Shown: in pieces, positions 35,120 to 51,162 of the stretch
Numbering within the stretch: position 1 is the first letter of the stretch
How the letters are laid out: each line of letters opens with the position of its first letter
DNA from: Misgurnus anguillicaudatus
Taxonomy: Eukaryota > Chordata > Actinopteri > Cypriniformes > Cobitidae
DNA length: 64,000 bases
Assembly (NCBI RefSeq): GCF_027580225.2
Contig: NC_073352.2
Span: 5,024,501 to 5,088,500 of the forward strand
Direction: 5' to 3'
The notes under the pieces: generated by a model
The model's input: the letters and a program-made list of their open reading frames with translations, nothing else
Told to the model about the DNA's origin: nothing
Databases searched by the model: none
Position numbers and translations under genes: made by a program

Positions 35120-35900
35120 ACATGATGAATTACTTTCTGTTAGGGGACATGCACATTTTAACATGTATGATTGAAGTATTTCCTGTCTTTGCGTTTGCTT
35201 GAATGCTACTATACAAAAAGCTGGACCTTAATGCTCAGAGGGATGTTTAGAGCGCTGTGTATCCACATCCAGTACATAAACACTGTGAAACTGACGGTGA
35301 GATTGAAGTATTTTAGCTGACTGAACACAAATTTTAATTATATCTTGAGCCTTAATGGGTCAGAATGAGGTATTGATATGAGAGTACTTGTATGATGATT
35401 ATCTTAGTTCACTATAACAAACGACAATTAGAAGATAATTTAGCAATGCAAAATGTATAATGTATGTGTTTGTGAAATATAATGTACATTCTTTATCATG
35501 ACAGTACTTTTATTTAGTTCCAACATAAAAATAAATAAAAATGTAATTACAGTATCACCCCAAAACCAATTCTCAGCATTATGTGTCAAAGCAATAATAG
35601 AGTGATTCACGCTGCTTTATCAGCTTGCCAATTAATAACTTAAAATGTCTTATAATGGTATATATTTAAAGGGACTAATCTTACTTTCTGGTGCTTTTAT
35701 TTTTTTCTTCTGTTATAATGTTATTTTTTAAGTTTTTGAGTTGAATCACGCAGTGTGCATGTGAAGCCTTACAGTGGTATTCCCCACTATCAATAAAGAC
35801 CAAATATAATACAGATGTTTGTGTTATGTCTGTCAGGTCACAAAAACAACACATATGATGCAACAGGTTTGTGTCTTTTGCCAAGAACATTTTTTCTTAC
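35120..35900 (+). other. tcirg1: tcirg1 3' UTR and polyadenylation signals
   Basis: The stop TGA at 35117-35119 is followed by AT-rich sequence. There are AATAAA signals at 35530-35535 and 35534-35539, and a further one at 35792-35797. Which is used cannot be told from sequence; the first pair would give a 3' UTR of about 0.4 kb. Confidence 0.5.
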
Positions 35901-35928
35901 GTTTATACTTCACGGAGCGGTTTCCCGA

Positions 35929-36121
35929 ACAGGGATTAGACTAGTCCTAGACTAAAAAATATGTAAGAGCTGTCCAAACTGAAAAGAACTTGCATTGACA
36001 TATCACATCAGTGCCCTTTGTTTTGCCTTAAAAGTAATGTTTTTAGCCCGGCATGTTTGTTAAAACTAGTTAGGTTTCCCAATTAAACTCAGGTCTAGTC
36101 CTGGTTTAAGTTAATCCCTAT
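35929..36121. mobile_element. Short MITE with GGTTTCCC termini
   Basis: GGTTTCCCGAACAGGGATTA at the left is mirrored by TTAATCCCTATCTGGGAAACC at the right. Inner words GACTAGTCCTAGAC and GGTCTAGTCCTGG are likewise in inverted positions. About 190 bp, non-coding, between tcirg1 and mrnip. Confidence 0.75.
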
Positions 36122-36750
36122 CTGGGAAACCACACCTACATGTATTATCATTAATCATATTTATAAATAAATATTTTCCCTTATAGCATTTTTAAGGGAA
36201 CACTACTACACAAAAAAAACTACCGGTATCCATTTGATGGCAGTTATTATGCACAATGTTATTACATATTGTCAGAAAATTGTTTTGCTTAATAACATGT
36301 TGAAGAGAGGATTTTGTGATTGTTGGATTAATTTTGTTGCCACACAGAATAGTCCATAATATCGACATGTGAAAAATGTAAACGTTAACAATGTAAAATG
36401 TGAACATGTGGGAGGGCTTCTGTGGTCTACATTCAAAGTGAATTCAGTATAATAGCAAAGTCATTTTTATTTTTCTGTGTTCTATTTAATGAAGTGTTTT
36501 CATTCTGTCAGTGACTAAAATGTTTTAACCAATGTATTAAAGAGAAACAAATGTGGATTGTAAAGAAATGTCTTCATTCGCCGCCTACAGGCCGCTTCAG
36601 TGGTGTCGTTCTCCACCGAACCGCTGAGAGGCGCTGCCTCACTCAAACCCAGAAAAATGTAAGAGAAGAAGAAGAAGAAGAGCTGCGGCGGCAAGCATAA
36701 AGTTACTGTTAATCACTTGGTGAGAAATGCAAACTAAACATTAATCAACC
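36122..36750 (+). other. Intergenic DNA and mrnip 5' region
   Basis: AT-rich up to about 36565, then a more GC-rich stretch (36570-36740, CGCCGCCTACAGGCCGC and a GAAGAAGAAG run) that probably holds the mrnip promoter and 5' UTR. No TATA box is evident. Confidence 0.4.
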
Positions 36751-39700
36751 ATGGTTCAAGAGTTTCACGTATTGAGATGCTTTTCGTGTCAAACCTTTCA
36801 AGTACAGCAGGTAATGTCATTTACATGCTTTATGTAACTTTAAACCGATATCTGATGCGAAATCTCCAGAGCACATATCATATCAATCCTCGATGGCACT
36901 TTTTGTACATTATTTGCTTTTGAACCTCTTTCACTTCTCACCTGTCAGTGTAGAGCAAAGATTTTCTCGTACTTTATTTTCCCCACAGGTCAAGAAGAGT
37001 AAGAAATGGGAATGCAAAGTGTGTGGTGAGAAGCAGTCAGTTTTAAAGGTAACATTTGTTCAATTCAAGCAGAGCTTGACATGGCACATCATGTAAGTTT
37101 ATTGGTGTGTTATGTTTTTTATGTATATTTTGTTGCCAGTGATAGTGTTTGTTTTAATGTGTGTTGTGTTTGTATGTGTACATGTTAATAGGAGTATGGT
37201 CGTGGTGCTGCTGCTGACTGCAGACGTCATGTTCAGAAACTGAATTCTCTGCGCGGAGAGCTGCTGGAGGTGAACAGAGAAAAAGTTTTGTCACAATGGT
37301 AAGCAGACCAGGAGGCCAATCTGACTAATAAAATCATTTATTAAATATTTCATTTGTTGCCTGCTGTTTTATAGGGAGCACGACAAAGATGATCAGAACG
37401 CAAGTGTTAATGAAGATCTGGATGCACATCATGAATCAGAGGTAAGGCACAGATTTTGAGGGAGGACTTTTGTCTGATTATAATGAAGAGATATAACATT
37501 TCATATGATGAATAATTTTATTACGACATGTTATGTTTAAACTACTGTATGTTTGGAGTCAATTTTTTCAAAGAGGTTTATATAAGCCAACATATACAGT
37601 GAGGAAAATAAGTATTTGAACACTCTGCTATTTTGCAAGTTCTCCCACTTAGAAATCATGTAGGGGTCTGAAATTGTCATCGTAGGTGCACGTCCACTGT
37701 GAGAGACATAATCTAAAAAAAAAAGAAATCCAGAAATCACAATGTTTGAGTCTCTCAACAATTTATTTGTGTGATACAGCTGCAAATAAGCATTTGAACA
37801 CCTGTCTATCAGCTAGAATTCTGACCCTCAAAGACCTGTTAGTCTGCCTTTAAAATGTCCACCTCCACTCCATTTATTATCCTAAATTAGATGCACCTGT
37901 TTGAGGTCGTTAGCTGCATAAAGACACCTGTCCACCCCATACAATCAGTAAGAATCCAACTACTAACATGGCCAAGACCAAAGAGCTGTCCAAAGACACT
38001 AGAGACAAAATTGTACACCTCCACAAGCCTGGAAAGGGCTACGAGGAAATTGCCAGCCAGCTTGGTGAAAAAAGGTCCACTGTTGGAGCAATCATTAGAA
38101 TATGGAAGAAGCTAAACATGACTGTCAATCTCCCTCGGACTGGGGCTCCATGCAAGATCTCACCTCGTGGGGTCTCAATGATCCTAAGAAAGGTGAGAAA
38201 TCAGCCCAGAACTACACGGGAGGAGCTGGTCAATGACCTGAAAAGAGCTGGGACCACCGTTTCCAAGGTTACTGTTGGTAATACACTAAGACGTCATGGT
38301 TTGAAATCATGCATGGCACGGAAGGTTCCCCTGCTTAAACCAGCACATGTCCAGGCCCGTCTTAAGTTTGCCAATGACCATTTGGATAATCCAGAGGAGT
38401 CATAGGAGAAAGTCATGTGGTCAGATGAGACCAAAATAGAACTTTTTGATCATAATTTCACTAAACGTGTTTGGAGGAAGAAGAATGATGAGTACCATCC
38501 AAAGAACACCATCCCTACTGTAAAGCATGGGGGTGTAGCATCATGCTTTGGGGGTGTTTTTCTGCACATGGGACAGGGTGACTGCACTGTATTAAGGAGA
38601 GGATGACCGGGGACATGTATTGCGAGATTTTGGGGAACAATCTCCTTCCCTCAGTTAGAGCATTGAAGATGGGTCGAGGCTGGGTCTTCCAACATGACAA
38701 TGACCCGAAGCACACAGCCAGGATAACCAAGGATTGGCTCTGTAAGAAGCATATCAAGGTTCTGGTGTGGCCTAGCCAGTCTCCAGACCTAAACCCAAAA
38801 GAGAATCTTTGGAGGGAGCTCAAACTCCGTGTTTCTCAGAAATCTGACTGATCTAGAGAAGATCTCTGTGGAGGATTGGGCCAAAGTTCCTCCTGCAGTG
38901 TGTGCAAACCTGGTGAAAAACTACCGGAAACGTTTGACCTCTCTAATTGCAAACAAAGGCTGCTGTACCAAATATTAACATTGATTTTCTCAGGTGTTCA
39001 AATGCTAATTTGCAGCTGTATCATACAAATAAATAGCTCTAAAAAATCATACATTGCGACTTCTGGATTTTCTTTTAGATTATGTCTCTCACAGCGGACA
39101 CCCACCCACGATGACAACCCCAGACCCCCACACGACTTCCAAATGGGAGAACATAAGAAATAGCAGGGTGTTCAAATACTCATCTTCCTCACTGCTTATG
39201 ATTTATATCTGTACAACACCTAGTAGTAGAAACCTTAATAACTCCTGACATCGTTGGGATTTTCCTTTTCTGTCAGTGTATAAAACTCAGTGCCAAAATA
39301 ACTTATGGCGCATATGTTATAAGCCATGCTGGCTTTACATGTAGTCTGTGTCTATAACAGGAAGTGCCTACTGTTAGCCGCTGGAGTAAATACATTGATC
39401 GAACATCTGAAGATCCAAAACAAGAGGAAGATGAGAAAGAAGAAGAAAATATTTACATGGAAAGAGAGACATTCAGGAACCGAGGACCTAGGTTAGTTAC
39501 GTGTTATGATATACTCCATTTAAATAAAAATCCAGATAATTTACTCACCTCCACCCCCACCGTCATCCAAGATGTTTATGTCTTTCTTTGTTCAGTCGAG
39601 AAGAAATTCGTTTTTTTAGGAAAACATTCTGGATTTATCTCCATATAGTGGACCTCAACAGTTTACAGTTTCGATGCAGTTTAAAAGTACATATGTAACA

Positions 39701-41072
39701 CGTGACCTTTTGATGTGATTATGTAATACGCAAGGCCACTCTGGCACATCACAAGGCAAAATGAGAAGTTGTGGTTAAGAAGTACTTATTTTGAATTTAT
39801 TTTGACACACAAAATGACGATCGATTTGCTAGATAAGACCCTTATGCCTCAGTTTGGATTGTTTAGAGCCCTTTAAAGCTGCATTGAAACTGTAAACTGT
39901 TGAGGTAGACTAAAGTCCAATATATGGAGAAAAATCCTGGAATGTTTTTCCGTAAAAAAACTTAAATTCTTCTCGACTGAACACAAAGAAAGACATAAAC
40001 TTCTTGGATGACATGGGGGGGTATAATTTTTTTTTAATAAAAGTGGAATATTTCTTTAATGTACTTAATGTACAGTGTTACAATACTGGCTTAAAAAATA
40101 CTGATCTGTTTTGTGTGTTTGTTTTTTTTTAGACTACATGATTTCTTTATTATCAATAGTAACTACCAATACATATTTTACAGAAAAAGAAAATTGGTTT
40201 CCAAATTAAATTCTGTCGATTCCCCTTCTGGTAACTTTGAGCATGATGAGTCATGGACAGGTTGTCTGGATGTTAAGAGACGCTCATACCAGGTAAAATT
40301 ATTTTTTATGCAATGCATTAATGTATATCCACAAATATTATTTGATCTTTGTAAAAAAAAATTCTTTAGAAAGAAAAATATAATGTAGTTCAAACAGTTT
40401 CTGGTGTTTTTTGAGATCTTGACCCAGTTTTTGTTTCCATTCCAGCCATCACAGCCTGACAGGAAGTTGAGTTCATCAAGAAGTAATGGACATTTTTCTA
40501 AATATTCACACCAAGACAATGCAAAAGATGTCTCATCCCCTAGCACACATCTTCCATCATCCCCTCCGGCTGTTTCCAGCTACCATACAGCCGCCACCGG
40601 TTACACATACACGGCCGGAAACTCTAAAAACTGCCAGCAAAACTCCTCACATACCCAGCCAGGAGCTGATGTACCCAAACATCTCCCCCTGCCCAACAGG
40701 GTCATATCTGCACCTTCATCTAATCGAACATCTGAATCCAAATTGGGGAGCACGGCCTCCAAATGGAATAAATTCCTCACTGTTGTCCCAACTCAAGAAG
40801 AAGAAGATGATGGTGTGGATGATAATTTATCAACAGTGGTGCCTGAATCAACAGACATTCATTATCAAGAACTAAGATCTCCACTGGTTGGGAAGACAGA
40901 AGTAGGAAGGCAGATGTCTGTTGGTGACGTTTGTATGGATGGAAATTTCCACAGTCGTGTATTTAGCTCTGAACAAGCTGTCTGTCAGCCTCCGCTAACC
41001 AAGAAATCTTGTCCTGGCCTTTCTTTAAACTCGCTGTTCTTTACTGATGAAGACTTTGATGACACATTTTAA
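36751..41072 (+). CDS. mrnip: MRN complex-interacting protein (MRNIP)
   Basis: Nuclear factor known to bind the MRE11-RAD50-NBS1 complex and support the DNA-damage response. Seven exons join in frame to 386 aa: 36751-36810, 36989-37048, 37192-37298, 37375-37441, 39361-39491, 40184-40292, 40446-41072. The N-terminus [21 protein letters not shown] carries a zinc ribbon with CxxC pairs C10/C13 and C29/C32 ([10 protein letters not shown]), then [16 protein letters not shown], as in the mammalian protein. A basic RKRKLVSK stretch may be a nuclear signal. The long Ser/Pro-rich last exon ends in [12 protein letters not shown], matching the conserved acidic tail of human MRNIP. Human MRNIP is shorter (about 340 aa); the middle is poorly conserved. 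Intron 4 holds a Tc1 element and intron 5 a foldback repeat. Confidence 0.93.
37597..39194 (+). mobile_element. Tc1/mariner-family transposon in mrnip intron 4 (about 1.6 kb)
   Basis: The terminal repeats are CAGTGAGGAAAATAAGTATT at the left (37597) and, inverted, ACTCATCTTCCTCACTG at the right (ending 39194). The inner part, ending AGATTATGTCTCTCACAG, is also inverted. The left end abuts a TA dinucleotide; at the right the expected TA is displaced by one or two bases. The transposase relic inside is listed separately. The element runs in the same direction as mrnip. Confidence 0.9.
37968..38975 (+). pseudogene. Tc1-like DDE transposase, inactivated
   Basis: The start [16 protein letters not shown] leads to paired helix-turn-helix DNA-binding motifs ([12 protein letters not shown] and LRRHGLKS). 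An in-frame TAG at 38403-38405 falls where Tc1 proteins have Trp before EKVMWSDET (first catalytic Asp). A frameshift near 38600 precedes [10 protein letters not shown] (second Asp) and [11 protein letters not shown] (the glutamate), and a further shift near 38845 precedes [12 protein letters not shown]. All three catalytic positions survive, but the frame is broken at least three times. Confidence 0.9.
39545..40020. repeat. Foldback element in mrnip intron 5
   Basis: Long imperfect inverted arms. GTCATCCAAGATGTTTATGT and GTCGAGAAGAAATT (39572-39612) pair with AATTCTTCTCGACTGAAC and ACATAAACTTCTTGGATGAC (39964-40013). Inside, CCTCAACAGTTTACAGTTTC pairs with GAAACTGTAAACTGTTGAGG. No coding capacity; target duplication not resolved. 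Confidence 0.75.
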
Positions 41073-41681
41073 TCTGTTTGAATTCACTACTACTGAATAT
41101 ATGTTAAGAATGCTTGGATAACAGCTTTATTCTACAATACTTGTACTTTCATTTAAGCAGCTTAATAAATTTAACTAAATGTCATCAATTTTCATTAATT
41201 AATTAATTAATTTAATTGACAATCTTCAAAATAATTCAAACACAAATAATATTTTAGATTAATATTTTATTAGGGATAGAAAAGACAGGAATTTTAGAAG
41301 ACCTAATATTTACTTAATTCCATCTGTTTATTCTACCTAGTAATACAAACATCACAGGTTTCTGCCTCGTCTAACAAAATATGTTTGTGTTAAGGAAATG
41401 CACACAGAACTTCTATGTCATTATGTCACTAATCAACAACCTGAAAGTAATTTGCATACATGATATAAAGATCTTTCTTATTACTATTTTGCATAAAACC
41501 CAATAACGGAATTAAGTATATGCTAGTCACCCGAGTAATCTGTATTGTTAACATTATAATAAGAAATTGTCATTGAAAAAGTATAGAAAGACTCTATTGG
41601 TAGAAAATGCTCTAGTATTGGCAGGAACTTCAAACATTGAGTAAATATAGCCCAGATCTTCTGTATTCCTGTGCTTTTCTT
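41073..41681. other. Shared 3' region between mrnip and sqstm1
   Basis: The two genes converge, with 609 bp between stop codons. mrnip has AATAAA at 41164-41169. On the minus strand sqstm1 has candidate AATAAA signals at 41327-41332, 41266-41271 and 41126-41131. Using the last would make the two 3' UTRs overlap. Confidence 0.55.
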
Positions 41682-46680
<4,999 letters not shown>

Positions 46681-46860
46681 CGTAGCGATTATTTCTTGAA
46701 GAAACAGTCGACTGAAATCAGACTTCTGGATGTGTGTTGCGCAGCAGAAAATGCGTTTCTTGGGACACACGGTTCGGTGTAGAGCTCGCGACAGAATGCG
46801 TTTCCTATTACAGCCGGCAGCGCCGTATATAAGCCTGAGCGTCATATGCAAATTAAAGCG
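46681..46860 (-). promoter_or_regulatory. sqstm1: sqstm1 5' UTR and core promoter
   Basis: Reading the minus strand, a TATATA box (plus-strand GTATATAAGC near 46814-46823) lies about 135 bp upstream of the start codon. This would place transcription start near 46790. The region between is GC-rich compared with its surroundings. Confidence 0.5.
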
Positions 46861-48660
46861 AGAAAGCAGCCAATCGACGAAACGAGCGCAAGTTTATGGG
46901 CGTGTTTAGGGGCGTCTTGGCAGAACGGGGTTGTCCGTGTCCACCGTCATCGCAGGACATAGTTCATGTTGTCTGTGATCATGTGATGTGAGACACATAA
47001 TGAAAACAACATGAACCGAAGGATGACAATGCAATATATGAGAGGAAATTCCCTTCTGCACTCATTCACTTAATAGATGACAATAAATACATATTTATTT
47101 TTACAGTCGTATTACTTTTTTTTTCTAATTTAACCAAGTTCTATCTCTATGCTGCTTTTTTAAAGTAACTGGTTACCTGTTTTCTATTACTGGTTTTAAA
47201 AAGTAAGAAGCAGTCAGATTTTGTGTTAGGGTTATTTGTTTGTTTGGTTATACTTACTTTACATTAATGTATAGATGTTAAATGAATGTTATTGATTTAT
47301 TTCCTAAACGTTTATTTTGACTGATTTAATAGACATGAGTGAAATAAAATAATTGCTGTGTCAGAAGTTTTTTTTTGTACTGTCAATGTTGTATTGACGA
47401 TGATGTGTAATTGTTATGATATGACAATGATGTACTGTGTTCTATGCAATAAATAAAAAATAGTTCATCTACAAAAAACATGGACTTCTCTTACCAAAAT
47501 GAACTATAGTTTTACGACAAACAAATAACATGGTTACCACAAATTAACTATGGTTTTACTACATTAAAATAGTTTTACCTGGTTGTTTTTTTGTTGTATA
47601 AAACCATGGTTTTATGAATGGCAATCAACACAGCAAAAAAATGAAAGTTACTACACTTTATAATACTATATAACTACTATAATAAAACTAAGGTTAATTT
47701 TCGTAATGTCGGTATTTAATGTAGTTTGTTGGTACAAAGTTTACTAAACCACTTGTTTGATAAGACAAGTGTTTAAATAAAGTGCTGTGTCATCCTGAAT
47801 GAGGGTTAGTTGGGCTATTTAACATGGCTGCCTAAAAAAACCTAAAAAACAGAGCTAAACATGTTTTTATCAATAAGTGTCGTTAACAAAGCCTTACAAA
47901 TAGGAATATGGTTGTAAGCACTGATCTGTATATTTATTAATAAAAAAACATTGATCTATTCTATGTCAATAATAGACAAATTAAATAAAAGTAAGTTTTG
48001 AGATTTTAGTTTTAGTTTAGGCATATGGAGATTACAGATACATGTTTTGAGATAAACATTAGTCCTCATGGTGACATGATGAACTTGTTGTAATTATTCT
48101 AGAAAGCTCATGAAATATCTAAGAATAGAAAAAAATGTTGTCATTCTGGAGGAAAGTGAGGGCGTAGCTCTGTCATCTGATAATGACTCACTCGTGTCAC
48201 ATGACTTCTTTTGTTTACATGCAACGTCATTGCAACCTAACTAAAGGTGACATCACATTTTTTCCACACAAGTTCTCAATCGTTGTTTTACAACCAATAC
48301 TTATGTTTGGACACACTATACTTTAAAGATGGTTATTACAAATGTTCTCTGTATTACTTTTAATAGGAAACACATTCAACATGTAAATGTGTAAATTCTG
48401 AGCTATGTTAAGTAGGCCAATTTAGTATAAAGCTGACCCATCCTTGGTTACTTTTATGATAAAAGTAAAAAGTCAATGTAAACAGAAATGGACAAAACTT
48501 GGTAACTCAAGAAGACAATGCATTTAAAAGGAATAAATAAATAAATATATATATAAATATGTCAAATAATATTTTTAATCGAATCAATCACATACTTTTT
48601 GTGTGACTTATCGTGATTAATTGTATACTTGTCGTGAAAATTATTTTTGCGCAACATTTT
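46861..48660. other. Intergenic DNA upstream of sqstm1
   Basis: AT-rich, with repeated ACTATGGTTTTAC/AACCATGG words near 47490-47620 that resemble a decayed inverted repeat. Near 48560-48620 there is an AATCGAATCAATCAC / CGTGATTAATTG segment typical of hAT-derived tails. No gene recognised. Confidence 0.4.
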
Positions 48661-51162
48661 TGTCATCATTTACTATATTTGGCAAGAATTGCAAGTCGGT
48701 TCAGTTGGCCCAAGATATATACAGATGTAACAGAGTTCATTCGTACCTGTACAGAGTGTCAGATGACATCTGGAAGGAAAGTTGCACCTGCACATTTGTT
48801 ACCATTGCCAGTCATTGATATACCCTTTAGTCGCCTGGGAATGGACATAGTGGGGCCCCTGGAAAGAAGTAAGAATGGTAATCGGTACATTTTAGTAGTC
48901 TGTGATTATGCCACCAAGTACCCAGAAGCCTTCCCCCTTAGAAACATTAAAGCTAGACAAGTAGCTAACTGTCTTGTACAGCTGTTTTCGAGAGTAGGGA
49001 TTCCTCGTGAAATCTTGACCGATCAGGGTACTAATTTTATGTCTTTGCTGTTAAAACAAGTGTACCACCTGTTGGGAATTAGGCCCCTTAAGACCACACC
49101 TTACCACCCCCAGACTGACGGTTTGGTGGAACGCTTCAACCAAACCCTCAAAAGCATGCTACGCAAGTTTGTTTCCAAGTCAGGGTCCGACTGGGACCAA
49201 TGGTTACCTTATCTGCTATTTGCTTACAGAGAGGTGCCGCAAGCTTCCACGGGTTTCTCACCTTTTGAACTGCTATATGGCCGGCAGGTGAGAGGTCCTT
49301 TGGATCTGCTTAAAGAACAGTGGGAGAGACCCAAGGATGAGAAGTGCAGTGTGGTCCAGTACGTGGTCCAAATGAGAGAGCGGCTGGAAGAGATGACGTC
49401 ATTGGCCCAGGAGAACATAAAAAAATCCCAGCATACTCAGAAGGTTTGGTATGACAGGAGGGCAAGGGAGAGATCGTTTGAGGCTGGCCAAAAGGTGCTG
49501 CTGCTGCTACCCACCAATGAGAATAAGTTGCTAGCTAAGTGGCATGGACCCTATGAGGTTGTGCGGAAAACAGGTAAAGTCACCTACGAGATTGCAATGC
49601 CCGAGCGGGGGAAGAAAAAACAAAACTTCCATATTAATTTGTTGAAAGAATTCCATCCCAGGAAGGAGACCGGGGCAGTACAACTTTTCGTTCGTGTGGT
49701 TGAGGAGGAAGATGAATCAACCGAGCAGTACTTTCCAACCAGCTGCACTCAACAAGCTGTGGATATATCCCATCTAGAGCAACCCCAAAGGGACCAGGTA
49801 AAGCAGCTGTTGGATCCCAAGCTGTTTCAGGAGAAACCTGGGTGTACTAACCTGGTGCTACATGATATAATCCTTAGGGAGGCAACTCCAGCCCGACAGA
49901 AGAGTTACAGGATCCCTGAACGCCTGGTAAGAGTGCTGAAGGATGAACTGGACATTATGCTCTCCATGGGGGTGATTGAACCGTCCCTCAGTGAGTGGTG
50001 TAGTCCCATTGTTCTAGTCCCCAAAAAGGATGGCACCCTTCGGTTTTGCATTGACTTCCGACAACTTAACAGCCTGTCTAAAGTAGACCCTTATCCAATG
50101 CCAAGAATTGATGAGTTGTTGGAAAGACTGGGCAGAGCCAAATACTTATCCACCGTGGATTTATGCAAGGGGTACTGGCAGGTCCCTTTAACTGCCAGAG
50201 CCAAGGAACTGACAGCCTTTAGAACCCCGTTTGGCCTATTCCATTTTAGGGTTATGCCGTTTGGCCTGCAGGGGGCTCCAGCAACGTTCCAACGTTTAAT
50301 GGACAAGATCCTGGAAAACACAAGGGAGTTCGCTGCAGCGTATCTCGATGATGTGGTCATCTTCAGTGAGACCTGGGAAGAACACTGTCAACATCTGAGG
50401 CAAGTCCTGGGGAGAATTAAGGCAGCTGGCCTTACCATTAACCCAAAGAAGTGTACCATAGCGAAGAGAGAGATCAGCTACTTGGGATTTGTGATTGGAG
50501 GAGGAGTCATTCGCCCACAGCAGGAGAAGCTGGAAGCCATCCGAAGTTACCAACCCCCTACAACTAAGAAACAGGTGAGATCTTTCCTGGGCTTGTTGGG
50601 ATGGTATCGCAGGTTTATACCTAACTTTTCTGCCAGGGCCTCTGTGCTTACAGATCTCACTAAAGCCACGGCTCCTAACCGGGTGGTCTGGACGAAGCAG
50701 GGTGAGCAAGCTTTCCGGGACTTACAAGAGGCAGTATGCAGAGACTCTGTTCTGCTTAGTCCAGATTTCCAGAAACCATTCATCCTGCAGACGGATGCCT
50801 CTGGAGTCGGACTGGGGGCGGTGTTATTGCAGGAAGTGGATGGAGCTCGCAGACCAGTGGCATTTTTGAGTCGGAAACTCTTCCCTCGAGAAACACGGTA
50901 TTCGACCGTGGAGCAGGAGTGCTTGGCCATAAAATGGGCCACAGATTCACTTCGATACTACCTTTTGGGGAGACCCTTTGTGCTGGAAACTGACCATCGA
51001 GCTCTGCAATGGTTGGAACGCATGAAAGACTCTAATGCCCGGATTACAAGATGGTCTCTTTCTCTCCAGCCCTACCAATTCACTGTAAGATATTGCCCGG
51101 GAGCCAGGAACAAGGTGGCTGACTTTTTGTCCCGTATCCCTGAGGAGGTAAATACTAAATAA
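48613..51162 (+). CDS. Gmr1-like Ty3/gypsy pol: integrase, then RT and RNase H
   Basis: An uninterrupted 849-codon frame. Integrase comes first: the second half of the zinc finger (CTECQ), then a complete D,D35E core with D78 (LGMDIVGP), D137 (LTDQGTNF) and E173 (GLVERFNQ), then a GPY/F module (KWHGPYEVV). The RT follows in the same frame, with STVDLCKGYWQVP, MPFGLQGAPATFQ and YLDD at 577-580. RNase H comes last, with D728 (QTDASG), the VEQECLAI glutamate and D794 (ETDHRAL). Ty3/gypsy elements normally have integrase last; the reversed order is the defining trait of the Gmr1 group first described in cod. Gag, protease and the zinc-finger start are missing: recognisable protein begins near codon 22 (ARIASRFSWPKI), so the first codons are host sequence read through and the true start is lost. 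Confidence 0.93.
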   Translation: MINCILVVKIIFAQHFCHHLLYLARIASRFSWPKIYTDVTEFIRTCTECQMTSGRKVAPAHLLPLPVIDIPFSRLGMDIVGPLERSKNGNRYILVVCDYATKYPEAFPLRNIKARQVANCLVQLFSRVGIPREILTDQGTNFMSLLLKQVYHLLGIRPLKTTPYHPQTDGLVERFNQTLKSMLRKFVSKSGSDWDQWLPYLLFAYREVPQASTGFSPFELLYGRQVRGPLDLLKEQWERPKDEKCSVVQYVVQMRERLEEMTSLAQENIKKSQHTQKVWYDRRARERSFEAGQKVLLLLPTNENKLLAKWHGPYEVVRKTGKVTYEIAMPERGKKKQNFHINLLKEFHPRKETGAVQLFVRVVEEEDESTEQYFPTSCTQQAVDISHLEQPQRDQVKQLLDPKLFQEKPGCTNLVLHDIILREATPARQKSYRIPERLVRVLKDELDIMLSMGVIEPSLSEWCSPIVLVPKKDGTLRFCIDFRQLNSLSKVDPYPMPRIDELLERLGRAKYLSTVDLCKGYWQVPLTARAKELTAFRTPFGLFHFRVMPFGLQGAPATFQRLMDKILENTREFAAAYLDDVVIFSETWEEHCQHLRQVLGRIKAAGLTINPKKCTIAKREISYLGFVIGGGVIRPQQEKLEAIRSYQPPTTKKQVRSFLGLLGWYRRFIPNFSARASVLTDLTKATAPNRVVWTKQGEQAFRDLQEAVCRDSVLLSPDFQKPFILQTDASGVGLGAVLLQEVDGARRPVAFLSRKLFPRETRYSTVEQECLAIKWATDSLRYYLLGRPFVLETDHRALQWLERMKDSNARITRWSLSLQPYQFTVRYCPGARNKVADFLSRIPEEVNTK

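Noticed and set aside
40178..40546. 122-codon minus-strand frame
   Set aside because: It is the antisense shadow of mrnip exons 6-7, where the plus-strand reading matches MRNIP.
46681..46851. Extended sqstm1 N-terminus from an upstream in-frame ATG
   Set aside because: The extra residues precede the conserved MSMTVKAYL start, cross the likely 5' UTR and begin upstream of the predicted transcription start, so the downstream ATG is preferred.
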